DNA from: Chimonanthus salicifolius | Taxonomy: Eukaryota; Streptophyta; Magnoliopsida; Laurales; Calycanthaceae | Reading direction: 5' to 3' | Length of the DNA: 64,000 bases | Assembly: GCA_013350335.1 (NCBI GenBank) | Contig: CM023542.1 | Coordinates: forward strand, 248,001 to 312,000 | Part shown: positions 37,369 to 52,300 of the stretch, one piece after another | How positions within the stretch are numbered: position 1 is the stretch's first letter | Layout of the letters: the number at the start of each line of letters is the position of its first letter | Made by a program: the position numbers and the translations under genes | Notes under the pieces: generated by a model | Told to the model about the DNA's origin: nothing | Seen by the model: only the letters and a program-made list of their open reading frames with translations | Databases searched by the model: none

Positions 37369-40300
37369 TCAATTTCTCTTCACAACAGCAATGGCAAAGT
37401 AGGGGTGGTGACAGAACTCGAGTGATACTTTCAGAGAAGAATCGTGAACCCCAGCTTGGCTAATGACATTGAGGGCTATGCGGTTGTACTCAGCAACCTG
37501 CTCTATCTGCCGAAGCTCAGTCAGCTTGTCAGGGTCACCAGCAAAACTACCCCTCAGCTCTTTCGAAATCCTCTGAGCATTTCCAAAGTGGTTGTATTTC
37601 ATCACAGACTGAGGAAAAATGAAGAGCTCATCAGGTTTGCTTATCAAATACAGTTCTTGACATGATGATAAATGCCTCAACCGTCATACACTACTGAGCT
37701 ACTGGACCTCCATGAAATGTGAAAACAAATAATCCTCTCTTTCATTGAAGGCCATCAAAATAACTGGCATGAACAAAATATGTAATTTATCCAAATAATT
37801 TAATCGCCTCAGATTAGATGAAAGAGAAGCACCAAAATGGATAGCAGTAGTTATCCAAATAATTTACCAAAAGAAAAAGAGATGAACTAAATTTGATTTA
37901 AAGTATAAATTCCAAAATGGAAAGCTAGGATGTTTCAAATTTGGATCATTTTGGGTCATGATTTTAAAATACTGGCAACTCTACCACGAAAAAAGGACTC
38001 CCCCTACGGGGACAAACCCTTGATAAGAAATACAAGACATCGTTGGGTGCAACAGTATTAAATTGAATGAATATGAAACTTCTGCATCAAACATAAGAGA
38101 CTCATAGTAATAATGACATAATATTGATTCCTTGAGCAGTTGACTATGAGATGCAATCGTGAATGTGAATTTTACATATAATACTCACAGTAATATTGGC
38201 ACATAAAGTTGATTCCTTAAACAGTAAGTATGAGATGCGATCCGGAACATGAGCTTTCTGAAGAAGCTCAAAGTGCTGAATAAATCTCTGAACAGATAAA
38301 GAAATGAGTGAACTTGAAGCCCAAACTAAGTAACATCTTTAGAAAAGAAAAAAATGTAAAGATAGTAACATACCTCCTTTTCACTATTAAAAATACTCGG
38401 CCTTCGGAAAACTTTGAGCTCATTATTCAGAGCAGCAAGCATCTGGAGAGGATGTATAGATTGAAATGTCAATTGAGTCTGGGTAATGGTAAGTGAGGAA
38501 AAAAATCCGAACAAAGCAAAAGATCAAGCATGGTTACCATAGCAAGTCCTTCAGAAAGTAGGACGTAGCAATGAATTAGCAAGACCGAGGGTGAAATATG
38601 GCTCTCCTTTTTCTTCCTCCCCTTCCTTTTGGCTGATAGAAGAGAAGAATTAGTGTCTTTTTCATGAAAGCCATAGCAAACAACAAGCAATTTTCCTATC
38701 ATTATCCAATTGCTACAAAACCTATTTTGCAATCCATAATCAGAATTGGCTCCACATGATAAACTCAAACCATCAACAAGGAAGAGGCTTCTACCCCAAA
38801 TAAGCTCATAATTTAGTTTTGGGTCATGTGAAATCTTGGAAAAAAATTCCACCTAAGACGACAATAAATCAAAATATGTGTTCTCTGTTTACTATTCTTT
38901 CGTACTCTCTTCTCTTTACCACGCGATAGGTCAGCGAAGCGTGAGCGGGCGCAGATAAGGAAACGCCAAACACTTCGGCCTAACAGAAATGATCGACAAC
39001 AAAACTACAAGATAGGTTCCCAGGCACCCCCTAGAAAAAAGGGTTGAAAGTTTTGGGCCCCGTCCCCACTTCATCGGGTGTGCCACCAGAAATCGGCCTT
39101 GAAGCTTTCTCGTCACAACTACTACCAAAAAGCTCCAATGAAGATTCATATTTCACATGGAGGAGTGTGCATCTTTATGTTGGGTGTTCTTCTGTCGTGC
39201 GACCCGGCGGCTTATGTGCGACCTGCTTACTTCATCAACAATTTATCCTACTACTTAATAATAAAATCACAGGAAAATCATAAGTTATCAAAGAATGATG
39301 ACCTAAATCAGTGGGAAGCATGCAATTTTAGAAATGGCAGGGTTAATTCTATCCTACTAATCATTAGAAGCTGTTTTTTCCCTTTCTTTAGGTCGTGAAA
39401 GAGAGAAAAATGAAGGGCCTTACTAAAATGTATAAAGGAGATACGAGTCAAACAGGTATAACTCATACTGATAATTAAAAGAGACAACATACTGGACAGA
39501 CATTCTCCTGTGTACTTGGCCATGGAGCAACAGTATGCACCTAAGGGTGACCCAACCATAGTGATGGCAATGAGTCTCCTAGAAAATTTAATGTTTGAAT
39601 TGGCCCAAATAAACTCATCTTAATTGAATCAATCAAGTCGTAAATTTTATATAGATCACTAAACATTTTAAGTGGTTGACTTTTGAAGCTTAAAAATCAT
39701 AATATGATTGATCCATTCAATATGATTTTGGCTAGAGAGGAGCAGAGAGAGGCTCAAAAAACCCATTACTCTCTCAGTTCTCTCTCCTCTACAACAAGCT
39801 CAGCTTCTCTTCATCTCTCTGACGACATTGATGACAAAAATCTCCTCTTTTGAAACTAGATTGAGCTCGGCTCTCTTGAGTTCGACAATGTCCCTATCCT
39901 ACAAATCCGACACTGACGAGATCAATTTTCTCTCTCCCTCTAACCAATGAAATTGAGCTCCATTCTCTCCCCCTACTCGATTACCTCTCCACAACTAAAA
40001 CGAGATCGAGGGCACGAGTCCAAACAATCACCATATTCTGCTAGGCTCTCTCTCTTCAAAACCTCTCTACATCCAATGGTCAACTTTCAACAGGTCTTGC
40101 GATCTTCCACACCGATTTTGCTCTATTGTTCCATCCGGTTTGGATTCCAACCGTGGACACCTCCTGCTCGGCCATTCAAAACTTTCAGGTACAGATCTCT
40201 CATTCTCCTACTTCTTCTTCTTATTCTCCTTCTTCCCTTCTTTTTCTGTCATCCGTCTTTCTTCTGCCTCCCTTACTTCTCTACTCTCTCCAACGGCCCA

Positions 40301-43300
40301 CCCTTTATCTCTTTTGCCCTTTTCTCCTCTTTCCTCTTTTTCATTACTCCTCCATTTGTGGAGTCGGTTTCTGCTCCGCTGCTACTATCCCTTCTCTCTC
40401 TCTCTCCCTTTTCTCCTTTTCTCCCTCGCCGCTTCTTCTTCTTCTCCTACCTCTTTTGGTTCCCTCCCAGTTGGGGCACCGGCTACTACTACAAATGTTG
40501 ACGCTGCTGCAAAACGCCCTTTTCTGTAATTTTTGCCTATATTTGTTTTGTTTTTATTTTATGTATTTTATTTTATTTATAATTTTAAATTTTAATTGAT
40601 AGTTTCATTTTCTACGATTGTGCTACCACTTTCCTTATTATTATTATTATTATTATACTAGCATTTATCATTATTATTATTATTAGGCTTTTTATTATCA
40701 TGGTTGTTATTTTTCTTTTATTATTATTATATTATTATTTATCTTGCATTTTGGAAATCCCTTTATGTCATTCTCTTTCATTTTTTTTTTCTTCCCTTTA
40801 TTTTCTATTCATTTTAGCATTTTTGTTTATTTTCTCTTCCTCCTCTTTACAAAGGTGGTACAAGTAGTAAGGCAGTTGGTCCATCTTTTCAACTACTTGC
40901 CGAATCTTCGTAGAGTTCTTTCTTCCTTTTTACCCTCTTTATTGATACTTAGGTCAATTTACAACCCTGAATGTATGTAGATAGGCTAAAGCAACCTCAA
41001 AATTACAACAAGTATCTTGAAATTTAGGCAAAGCAACCTCAAAATTACAAGTACCTTGAAATTTAGGCACCATAACAAGAAAGAGTTTAGAGGTTAGTAG
41101 AAGCTATGAAAAAGAAACATAGGCATAGCTTGCTTGCAAGAGACTAGGTGGAAGGGCAGCAAAGCTAGAGATTTAAGAGGGGTTCAAGCTATTCTATGTA
41201 TAGAAGTGTAACTCTGGAAACAGTGTAGGCATAGTGGCTAGTGGCACTATTAAATAGAAGATCATTGAAGTTCTACGAAGAATGATAGGATTATCTTGAT
41301 CAAAGTAATTTAAATCGCAAAACACTAAATACTATTAGTGATTGTACCTCAATCTGGGTCAGGAGAGACTGCGAAGGATGAGTTTTGGCAATCTATAGAT
41401 GATCTAGTGTGAAATATACATTTGGCTGAGTATCATAATTGGGGATGACCTAAATGGACATGTAGGAAGTACCAATGATGGGTATAGAACCACTAATTGA
41501 GGACATGGGTTCGGAGAAAGAAATGGCATGGGGGAATCAATTCTCGATTTTTTAGTAGCCTATGATTTAGTTATAGCTAATACTTTGTTCTAAAAGAAAG
41601 AAGAACATCTTATCACATTTAAGAGTGGGAAGTTTAAGTCTCAAATAGGCTTCTTTCACAAGAAGCCTCCCAAAATTACAAACTTCCATTTATAGACTTG
41701 CTTGCTAATGGTAAATCACAAAAAATAGTAACCAAGAAGCCTCCCAAAATTAGATGGTGGAATTTCAAAAAACAAAAAAACCAAAAATATTGAAAGACGA
41801 AGTGCTTAGTAATGGAGAGAGGGGTGATGATTTGAATCCTAATGAGATGTGAGGTAGGATGTCTAGACTCATTAAAGATATAGCCAAAAAGGTTTTGGGT
41901 GAAATTAATGGAACTAGAATAGGCTTGTGGAAGGACACATGATGGTGGAAGACTGAGGTCTAGACACATATACATGGGAAGAAATTTAATTTAAGATATT
42001 GGCAAAAATCAAGGAATAGAGTCGATTGGTAAAATTACAAGTTAGCACGAAAAACATCTAACAAAGCCGTAACTAAAGCCAAATATGAAGCCTTTGATGA
42101 TTTATATGCCGAATTGGAAACGAGGGAAGGGAACAAAAAAATTATAAGCTTGCTAAGTTGCGAGGGGCATGTAAGATGCATTAAGGACAATAACCAAAGG
42201 ATTATAGTGAAAGACAAATAATTAGGAAAATGTGGGAAAACTTCTTTAAAGAATTCTTGAACACTCAATTTCAAGATGGAGGTAATATGGAAGGAGACAC
42301 AAATGAGGGAATGCTAAACAAAATAACAAAAGAAAAATTAATCAAGCCTTGGAATATAAAAGCCTAGGACCGGATGGCATCCCAATTGAAGTTTAACATA
42401 TTTTAGGTGAAAGTGGAGTGTGTTGGGTAACCCGACCATTCAACAAAATTTTAGACTAAAAAAAGATGTCTGATGAATAACACAAGAGCACAATAGTCGC
42501 TTTTTATAAAAATAATGGAGATATTCAAAGTTGTAACACTTACCGAGTGATCAAACTCATGAGTCACAAAATGAAACTTTGAAAAAAGGTAATAGAGGTC
42601 TCCTAAGACAAGAGTCAAATATATCTGAAAATCAATTTAGGATTATGCCAATTAGGTCAACAACAAAAGCTATTTTTATTGTAAGACAACTTATAGAGAA
42701 ATTTATTGACCTAATTTGGAGAATTCTAAGAAATAAGTACATCCCCCACGACCATGTTGAGATCATTCAAGATAGGTATGAGCGTACAACTAGTAATTTT
42801 AGAACAGTTTCTGGTGAAAGTGTGGAGTTCATTGTTGGAGTAGAACTCCTTTAAGGATCCACTTTAAGCCCATACATGTTTGCGCTAATCATGGACAATT
42901 TAACATCAAGAATCCAACATGAAGTCCCATGGTGTTTGCTTTTTTGCAGATGATATAGTATTAATCAGTGAAAAGAAACAACTCAATGCAAGGTTAGACT
43001 TGTGGAGAACGTTGGAGACAAATGGTCTATAAATTAGTATAACTAAAACAAAATACATGGAATGTAACTTTAGAGGGTTTAGACAATGGGGTAACCCAGT
43101 AAAAACAGGAAACGACATAGTTGCACATTGTGATAAGTTTCGATACTTATGCTCTACAGTAGAATCACAAGGAAGTCTCAACTTAGATATAACAAATAGG
43201 ATAGAAGCTTGGTGGACAAAATGTAGAGAAGCTAGCGGGGTCTTGTGGGATAAAAGAGTACCCCTTCGCCTAAAAGGCGATTTTACTAAAACATTTATTA

Positions 43301-46300
43301 GATCTACAATGTTATATGGAATAAAGTGTTGGGCAATGAAAAAAAGACAATAAGGATGCATCTGCTACATTTGACAAGTGATTTAACCTTAAATGATAGT
43401 TAGAAACGAATGTATTTGGTATAGTTTAAAGATAGCTCCGATAGATGACAAATTGAGAGTAACTCATTTGAGATTGTTTGGTCATATTAGTAAGAAGTCA
43501 AACATAACCCTGGTGTGTAAAGTTGAGAGGACATGAATCAAAGGCACTAGGAGGAGAGGACAACCTTTGCAAATATGGAGGGAATGGATAAAAAGGATAA
43601 AAAGGGACATGTCAGATTATAGAGTGACTAATGATATAATTTATGATAGGGTCAATTGGAGAAGAAAGATAGGTTTCTATTTCATAAAGTAGAGATCTTA
43701 CCATTCAAAAAAAAAGTAGAGATTTTGGTTTCTTTTTTATTAAGGGCATACCTAGATGCATGCTATCACAAGAGAGTAAATGTATTAGGTCATTAGATGG
43801 ATTAGGGGAGGACAAAGTTTGACTCTATCCCATCACCATGGCCATGAGGTTGAAGTTCAGTGGTTCTAAAGGGCTTCTAAGTATGGGTGCAAGTGTCAAA
43901 GTCTGACACAGGTGCAAGGTGTTGAAATTTCTGTAAAATATATGACACAACACTATGTTTAAATAGACTTAAATATATAATTTCTTTAAAATACGACGTA
44001 AAAATAGCACTAATAAAAAGTAATACGAGTTTTACCCTAACCAATTAAGTGACAAGATATTGATATTTTAATTAGATCTAAGAGGAGAAAGGTGTTCTAG
44101 TATTTTAGTCATCTTTGTGCTTTAAAAGCACTAAGTATTTATAAGAGTCCAACATGGATGCTTCACTAATCTTGAAGTTCCTGTGCAACATAAGATATAG
44201 ATAAACAATTTTTTTACTTAAAAATTCAACCATGTAGAAGAAATCATCAAGTGGATTAGCGGGTGACAAAAGTTCAACCCCATCCCATCACTATGACCAC
44301 AAAAGTTCAAAGTTCAATTTATAGGACATAGATAAGTGCAATTTTTTACGCTTAAAAAATCAACTACATCCATCATGGATTTTAATCCATTAGTTTTAAA
44401 ATTACAGTTGGATATGAGTGTAAACTCTATCTTACACTACAAAATGAAAGTAGATCTCTAACTTTGCCCCCAAAAAAAAATATCAAAAGGAATATGATAC
44501 TTTAATTATTTGATTTTTCACCTACAATCATTGAAAAAAAAAAAAAGACAAGAGAAGAATATTACCACGGATAAAGAGATACATGGATCAAAACAATAAA
44601 ACCTAAAACCCATTACACCCCACCCTTACAGTAGAGAAGAGCTGTACTAGCATAATCAAAGTAAAATAACATTTCAATACATGGTGGAAACACAGCTGTA
44701 CCAACTCCACAAAGGATGCTATGAACTCTAACTTCTACCAAAAAAATCGCTACTGAGTCAGTCAACCTCCTGATATGCAAACTGCAATCATTAATGTTGT
44801 GGCCTTAGATTAGATGGCAAAAACTTGTATATGTAGATCAATTTAACATTTTAGCTAATCTAAAAGTCCACTTTAGTTGCTTATAATTGGTGAGGCCGAA
44901 AACTAACTATGTCCAACTTTAATTTTGAAATTAATAGATTAAAATTATATATTATTTGCTGAAATAGGAAAAAGGGGCATTTTCCAAAGAAATTAGGGTT
45001 GTTTCAAAAAACAATTGGGGTTTTTTATCCAATTAAGCAAAAAGATTGGTGCTTCTTTCAAAATATCCCTTAAATATAATAGGAAACTATGTTGCATCGC
45101 CTTTTCAAAATGTGTGATACACCCATCTCTGATACACACATGTTGGACTCTTCAAAGATTATGCATGGACTTTAAAATTGCTACCTTTTAACATTGTTTT
45201 CTAAGATGACTAAAATACAGTCACAATTGCTCTCCTCTTGAAATCTAATTAAAATATTGATATGTTCGTTATTGATTTTCTTCGTTATTGACTTTCAAAG
45301 TACTAGTAAATTATTTTCTACCAATGTTAATTTTCAACATATTTTCATTAAAATAAATTCAAATTTTAATTTATTTAAATTTTGTGCCAAGTCCCAAGTC
45401 CCTCTTTTTTTTGAGGTTTGTCAAGCACGTTGCCTCGCAATCATGTTTGGACTCTTACACTCGCAACTTAGGCAGGAAAGAGCTGTTCATCGAACTTACC
45501 CACAAGTAAATCAGTTAAATTTTACCTAAGATAAGGCATTTAAGACAAATAAACAAAAAAAAAAAAAAATTGAAATTATTCAAATAGATAAAGATACTCA
45601 CCAGTGTCAATGCTTTCAGTAATCCTGAGCTGTGATTTCTCTAGGAGCTTAATCCAGACAACATACATATACCAGTAAACCATGCAGTATTCACTTGGAC
45701 AATATAGTTCCAAATCAAACCCTAACATGAGAAAACGAGAAGCAATCCAGTACGTTTGTTCCTCTGCCCAAACAAGAAGTAGTTTTGACAATTTCAAGGA
45801 CATATCCTGCACAAAGCAGTTAATTGTAAGGAATAAAATGGCTGACCTATCATTCATATAATAGAAGGTATCAATTCAAAGTGACACGAGACGAGGCACC
45901 TCATGGTTTGAAATATTTGATATCTCACCAACTTCCCTCTTCAAGGCCAACTCCAGCTGCAAAACACCAAGAGTTATGACAAGCATCAACACAAGCAATA
46001 CCAGCTCAAGTCACTTATTCTTCAGATAAATAAAGGCTAACACCACTCAGAAGACTCAATAACTAATTTAGAAAGTTTGCAGAGTGAGAAACATAAAACA
46101 CAGATTAGATTATTTTGTCAGCCAGGGGAACTGATACTGAGAAAGAAATGAAATTTAGATACTCTGAACACAGATATTGGATAAAACATCTAGAGCACCA
46201 TGGCACAATTTATATCTGGTTTCACAGTTTCACTGAGAAACATCTATATTCCATTCTAAATTTTCAAAAAAAAAAATCTATTGCATTCTATTAATGATTT

Positions 46301-49300
46301 ACATTTCTATGACAAGGCAAGATTTTTAGCTTTCTGTAAATCCTGTAACAATGTTTCCAGGTAAGGTTTTAAAAATCGCCAAGTCTGAGTCAACAACGCC
46401 GAGTCGTCTCAGACTCGGTCCTACCCAACACGACCGAATCCTATTATTTTGACCTGATTCCAGTTAGGAATCAGTCGAGTCAGACTCAAACTCAGCCAAC
46501 ACAACACAGGACTCAATCCCTCGAGAGTCCAAGACCAAGTCTGATATTCAAAACCTTGGTTTCCAGATTACATAAGATTATAGACTCAACAATTATTCAG
46601 TACACGTATATTATCAAGTCAAGCACTATAAGATCTAGGTGTCTACAATTCACATTTTCTAGGGGTGGCAAATAAGTCGGTCCATAAAGTGTTTTATGGC
46701 AAATATAGGAACATATAGAAAAATGAACTAAATGGTTTTTCTCCATTTTAAGATGGCAATTCTGACTTTTCATTAAAAAGGTAGGGAAAAAAAGGTCTAA
46801 CCACACCAAGAGGTTGTTTACCAATTTCTGACATAATAGTGAAGATATTTTTATTTATATGACCTTTTTTTAATTACATGGGTATTCCCACCCCACGTTA
46901 GAAGTTGAATTAATTCCACAGATACATGTAACTGCCTGCAAAGTCATGTATCAGGTAACTCTGGAGAGGGTCAAACCCAAGATATCTGGTCTATTTCAAA
47001 TGCCCAAGCCAACTAAGCTACATCCGTGTAGGCTATTTTTTGTATGATCATGATTTCTTGGGGTGTGTTTGGCAACCATCAAATTTTAAGTATAACATAT
47101 TTTGAGCTTGATAGATTAAGAGAAAACGTATCAAAAAATCATTAAATAGAATTCTCAAAATAAAACTATGAAATGTTTTAGAATATTTTAATATTATATA
47201 AAATATTAATTACTGTAAATAGAACATTAAAGTCTTTTTTTTGAAAGGTAACATTATACTCCTATTTCAAGATCACAAAAATTTTAAAGTTTAAAAGTGA
47301 TCAAAAAGGGCTTAAGAAACATCGCTTGAATAATTTTATGGCACAAAATGTTTGTAAAACCGCCAAAAGTATAGAAATTAAATAACTTATTTAAAGTAAT
47401 CAAATTTTTTGAGGCTTGAAAAAAATTGCTTAAAGTAATAATTAGTGAAACAAGATAACCACTAAATAACAAGTTGGAACTTTGGAGGAAATTTTTTGAG
47501 ACATATGGTTCAAAAATTAGTAGAACAAAAACATAATAAACCCTAAGGGGTCGGCTTGATGGTCAAAACCAACCCTTGTTTGCAGAAAGTCTTGGGATCA
47601 AGTCCCCCTCAACACAAAAAGGGTAACTCCCCATTGTTCTATACCCGGCGTGTGCGGATTGGGAGGTTTAGACATGCCCGAAGGATTAGTCAGGTGAGAT
47701 GCCACCTTGGTCTTCAAAAAAAAGAACAAAAACAGAATAAATAAAGTGTAAACTTAGCTAAATAGAAGATAGAGGGAGCTATCCAATTAAAATTGAAATA
47801 ATTTAATGTTACACTACAAGAAGTTTAGATACTTCGTCTCAATGATAGAATGTAATGAAGGGTCACATAAGCAATAGGATGGGAGTCGGGTAAGTAAAAC
47901 ATAGACAAGCTAGAGATGTGTTATGTGATAAGAAAGCCTCATCATTTAAAAGGGAAATTTCAAAAAACAATTATTAGACCTGCCATAATCTATGGAGTGG
48001 AGTATCATGCAACGAGAAAGTGACAAATACATACAGTTAGGGAAATGGAGATGCACATTCTTCATTGAGTGAGAGGAATAACATTGAAAGATACGTGTCA
48101 CAAATGACTATAATATGACTTTATAGTAGTTCCAATAGAAGACAATTTGAGAGAAAGTTGTTTGAAGTGGTTTCTGGTTATGTAGGCACAAGAGCAGAGT
48201 GGACCCCAATACATCAAGTTGAGAGGTTACAAATGGAAAGCACAACGAAATTAGAACCAAGGAAAGAATGGCGGGAAAGTATACAGAAAGACATGATTGT
48301 GGAGTGAGGGAAGATAAGGTTTATGATAGGTCCATTGGGAAAGAACTTGAAAATCCGACACCAAATAGATAAATGATTGCAATTGAAAGTGGCGATGATG
48401 GTGATGATGAGGTGGTTTTTGAGGGCCTCATGTACAAGAAGATAACATTTTTATCAAGATAATTTTACTGAGCCCACAGGTTTTTAAAGGCCACAAAAGT
48501 TCACAGAATAAAAAACAAGTTAAAGTGGTTAATTTGGAGGCTTAAAAAGTAGGGTTTCATTGACCCAATCTAAGTGATATTTGGTCATATCATATTCAAG
48601 CATAGACCTTTTTAATCAAGGTGATTTTTTGTGGACACCACATGTTTTTAAAAGCAACAAAGGTTCATGGACAAAAATAATTTAAAGTGATTAAAATTTG
48701 CAATCAAGAATGTAGTTTGAATAATTCATTCATCGTATTTTTGGTAGCCCTATATTTAAGCATAGACCAAAGTGGGCTGCAAATAGGGACACATGGTAAA
48801 ACAAAAACACCAATTGGATTCTCAAATAACAATGTATCACCTAGCCTAAACATAAAAATAAAAATAAATAAAAAGAAGAAGAAAAAGGAGGAGACCAAGA
48901 TGAGAGACCCCATCAAGCTCAATATTTTTATCTCTATACTTACTTCTAGGTTGGGGTTATGAAGGAATCTAGCAAAATCTATTAAAAATTTCATATTCTT
49001 AAAGAACCAAACATGCCATAAATATTTAAAAAAGGAAAAAATATTTACTCTTACAAGCATATTAATAGATATTGTATTACCAAATATTAAATTAAGACAT
49101 CTGATTGGGGAGCATACAGATCTCTCTCAACCAACCCACTCACTACCCACTAAATTAGAGTTGTCCTTTGACTACCATAATAATGGAGAGAGTTTATTTT
49201 ATATGGTCATGAGCATACTATTTATTTATCAGATTCAGATATTCAGCCAATGGATTTGGAACTAGGTTCAATTCATATCAGGTTAGGCTTTAGATGAAAA

Positions 49301-52300
49301 AGGGTGAGCCCAAAAGATATCTTTTTTCCCACTATAATAGTTTCATACATCTCCAAATCTCATTTTTCTTCTCCAACCCGATTACCTTATTCTCTCATTA
49401 AATCTGCAACCATTCCCTTGCCAAACTCTTGCTCCTTCCCCTTATGGGATATCCTATTAATTTCTCAATAATATTATTTCAGACCTGCATACTCCATGAT
49501 ATACATTAGGTTGTCTCAAATCCTTGATGTCTGTGGTTGTGTCAAATCTTTGATCATCAAATCCCCATCATCGACGCAATACCCTCTTGCTCTCTTGCTA
49601 TGCCATTTAAAATTTTTCCTTTTCCTTTCCATTGCAGAGTGCAATTTTTTCCCTCTTCTTCATTCTTTTCATTTACAAAATATAATTTCCAAGAAACTAG
49701 TTACTTTAGTTTTGGGCATTTGGTTTTATTTTCTTGAATTTAAACTTGTCCATTAATTTTTATATTTTGAGTTCACATGAAAATGATTCTACAGTTTACT
49801 CTTTTAAATAGAATTTTAAAGACACTTATTATTCTATACAAATCAGAACAAATCTGGTAATTGGTGTAAATTTTTATTGTCAAATAGGTACTTCAGAAAT
49901 TTGATTCTAATTACACATCAAAATCTTTTGAAGTATATAAACAGTTTAATTTTGACTACATTTGCCAAACAACAAGAATTTTATCTGATAGGATCTTTAG
50001 CAATTACCAAACAGAAATATTTTGATCCATCCAAGATTTTCTAACAGAAATATTATTCTGACAACATTTCTTTTCTCATCTCACATCTTTCTACATATTA
50101 TATATTCTTTGTGTGGAAAGCAGCTGCCCTTCTATTCAACCTCTCCAATCTAGCCCAGGTTACATCGTGATGAGCCTGTAACACTCCGGATTTTCAAGTT
50201 ATAAATATTTACGGAAATTACCCATTTAATTTGTGAATTTTTAGATATGGATCTTATATGGGTAAAATGTTGGGTCTTTGCCCAATTATGACCCAATGGA
50301 TTATGGAAAGAGTTTTAATAAAATTAAATGGGGCTGAATTTAAATGGTAATGAAACATAATAATAAATAAGGGATATGGATTAAGGATATGCGCATAGAG
50401 GGAATTTGGATTAATGGCTTGGCCGTGTATGTGGGATTTTCATATCCACATTGATATGTTAGAATATCTTGAGAAGATATCTAAGATTAAATAAAGAAGA
50501 TATCTAAGATTAATTAAAGAAGATATCCATGTGATGCGCATAGATCATTTAAAAAGGGGCTTTCTTGATTAAAAACGGCATAAGGGAATTATTATCTTAG
50601 CACCTTTTAAATTGGGATCAAAGGGAGATTAATTAAGGCAATGTCTAAAAGGAAGCAAGGGCGCATGGCTTACATAAAAATTACAAGGGGCGCATTGGCT
50701 TATTCTAAATAGAGGACTTTCCAAAATAAGAAAGGGGCACACGGCATTGCTAAACAAAGGGCTATGGCACCTTCCAATCAAGGCACATAAGGGGCGCACG
50801 GCATTCATAAATTAAGAGGATCATTGGCACTTTCTAAAGATGGAACTAATTGGAAGGTTGATACAAGAGAGGCAACTACTAATTGGAAGGTCAGCAACAT
50901 ATAATTAAGGCAACAAAAGGGGCGCATAGCACCTTCTAATCTAAGATAAGATTAATTGGAAGGTTTTTATAAAGGGGCAGCAAGGGGATCACGGCATTGT
51001 CTAAAGTTGGGACCAATTGGAGATTAATAAAGGAAGCAAGGGCACACGGCAATTGCCATTTCAATACGGTTGGCCGTGTGGAGTTTTATAAGAGAAGGAG
51101 AGGCTCACGGCAATTGCTATTGTAATTGTGGAATTGTTATTAAAAAGAAAGAGGCAAGGGCACACGGCAATACATACACTTCAAGGCCGAATTCTCTCTT
51201 TCTCTCAAGTCTCACTCTCGGCTTTCATAATACACAAAGGAAGAGAAGGCAGCCAGCAAGTGAAAGATCAAGAAGGAAGAGAAGGATTGGAAGAGCAAGA
51301 ACCAATCGGAGCGAAGGAAAACCGAAGGAGTCGCGGAACCGGTAAGTGTTTTTATAATTTTTGTTTAAAAGGAAAGAACCACCATGGCCGAACCCCATGG
51401 AAGAGAATTGGAAGATAATCATGGTATTAAATTTAATGGAAAGACATGGTTATTGGTTGGAAACCATGGAAGGAATATTTATGTTTTAATTTTAAATGGA
51501 GTCGTGTTGATAATAATTATGGGATTTTGAAAGATGAATCCCATGGAAAGGATAATGATTTATTTTAAATGGGTTTATGTTGATGTTTTCTTAGATGCAA
51601 TTAGATCATGAAAACCATGGAAAGGTCTTAAGGAATTCACTGTTGGCTAAATTTTGTTAAAGAGAGGATTTTGGAACCATAGGGTTCGGCCATGGTGTAT
51701 GGCCGAACCCCATGGAAGACGTTACTAATTTAGAAAGTATCTAATAAGGGATTGTTTTTGGAAGGTGGAGATTAAATTAGAAAGTTTCTAATTATGGACT
51801 TTCTAACTATGGAAGGAACCTTGATCTATGGATTCAAGTATGGAAGTTGATGAAAATGGAAAGTTAGACATCATAGGGTTCGGCCATGGTGCTTGGCCGA
51901 ACCCCATGAACCAAATTTATGGGTCATGTATGGACTTAATATTTTAAATGAAAGGTGGACTAATTGGAGAATGCAAATATATGCTTATGGATTATATTAT
52001 TGGATTATGGGTTTTTGTTTAGGTTGTTGGACCTAGAAATATGGAGATGAAAGATCATGGGTTCGGCCACGATGTATGGACCGAACCCCATGATGTAGGT
52101 TTGTGTCATGGACTTATGCATGAGTAAATAAATGAATGGACTTATGTTTTGGAAACCTAAACATGAGGTGATGGAAGCAATGGCAAGGTTGTAAATAAGG
52201 TCAAAATAATGAACATAGGGTTCGGCCATGGTGTATGGCCGAACCCCATGAATTATATGATGGATCATGTGTTGGAATATTTTAAGGGACACTTAGAGTG

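Noticed and set aside
37444..37665. 73-codon plus-strand open frame over the last NAA35 exon
   Set aside because: It is the reverse shadow of the conserved NAA35 C terminus.
39947..40599. Three overlapping long open frames of 129-184 codons
   Set aside because: They arise from a pyrimidine-rich tract; translations are Leu/Ser/Phe/Pro low complexity, lie in a NAA35 intron and show no domain.
51070..51418. Open frames of 91 and 96 codons inside the solo LTR
   Set aside because: Arg/Ser/Gly-rich translations with no similarity; better read as LTR leader with a splice donor.
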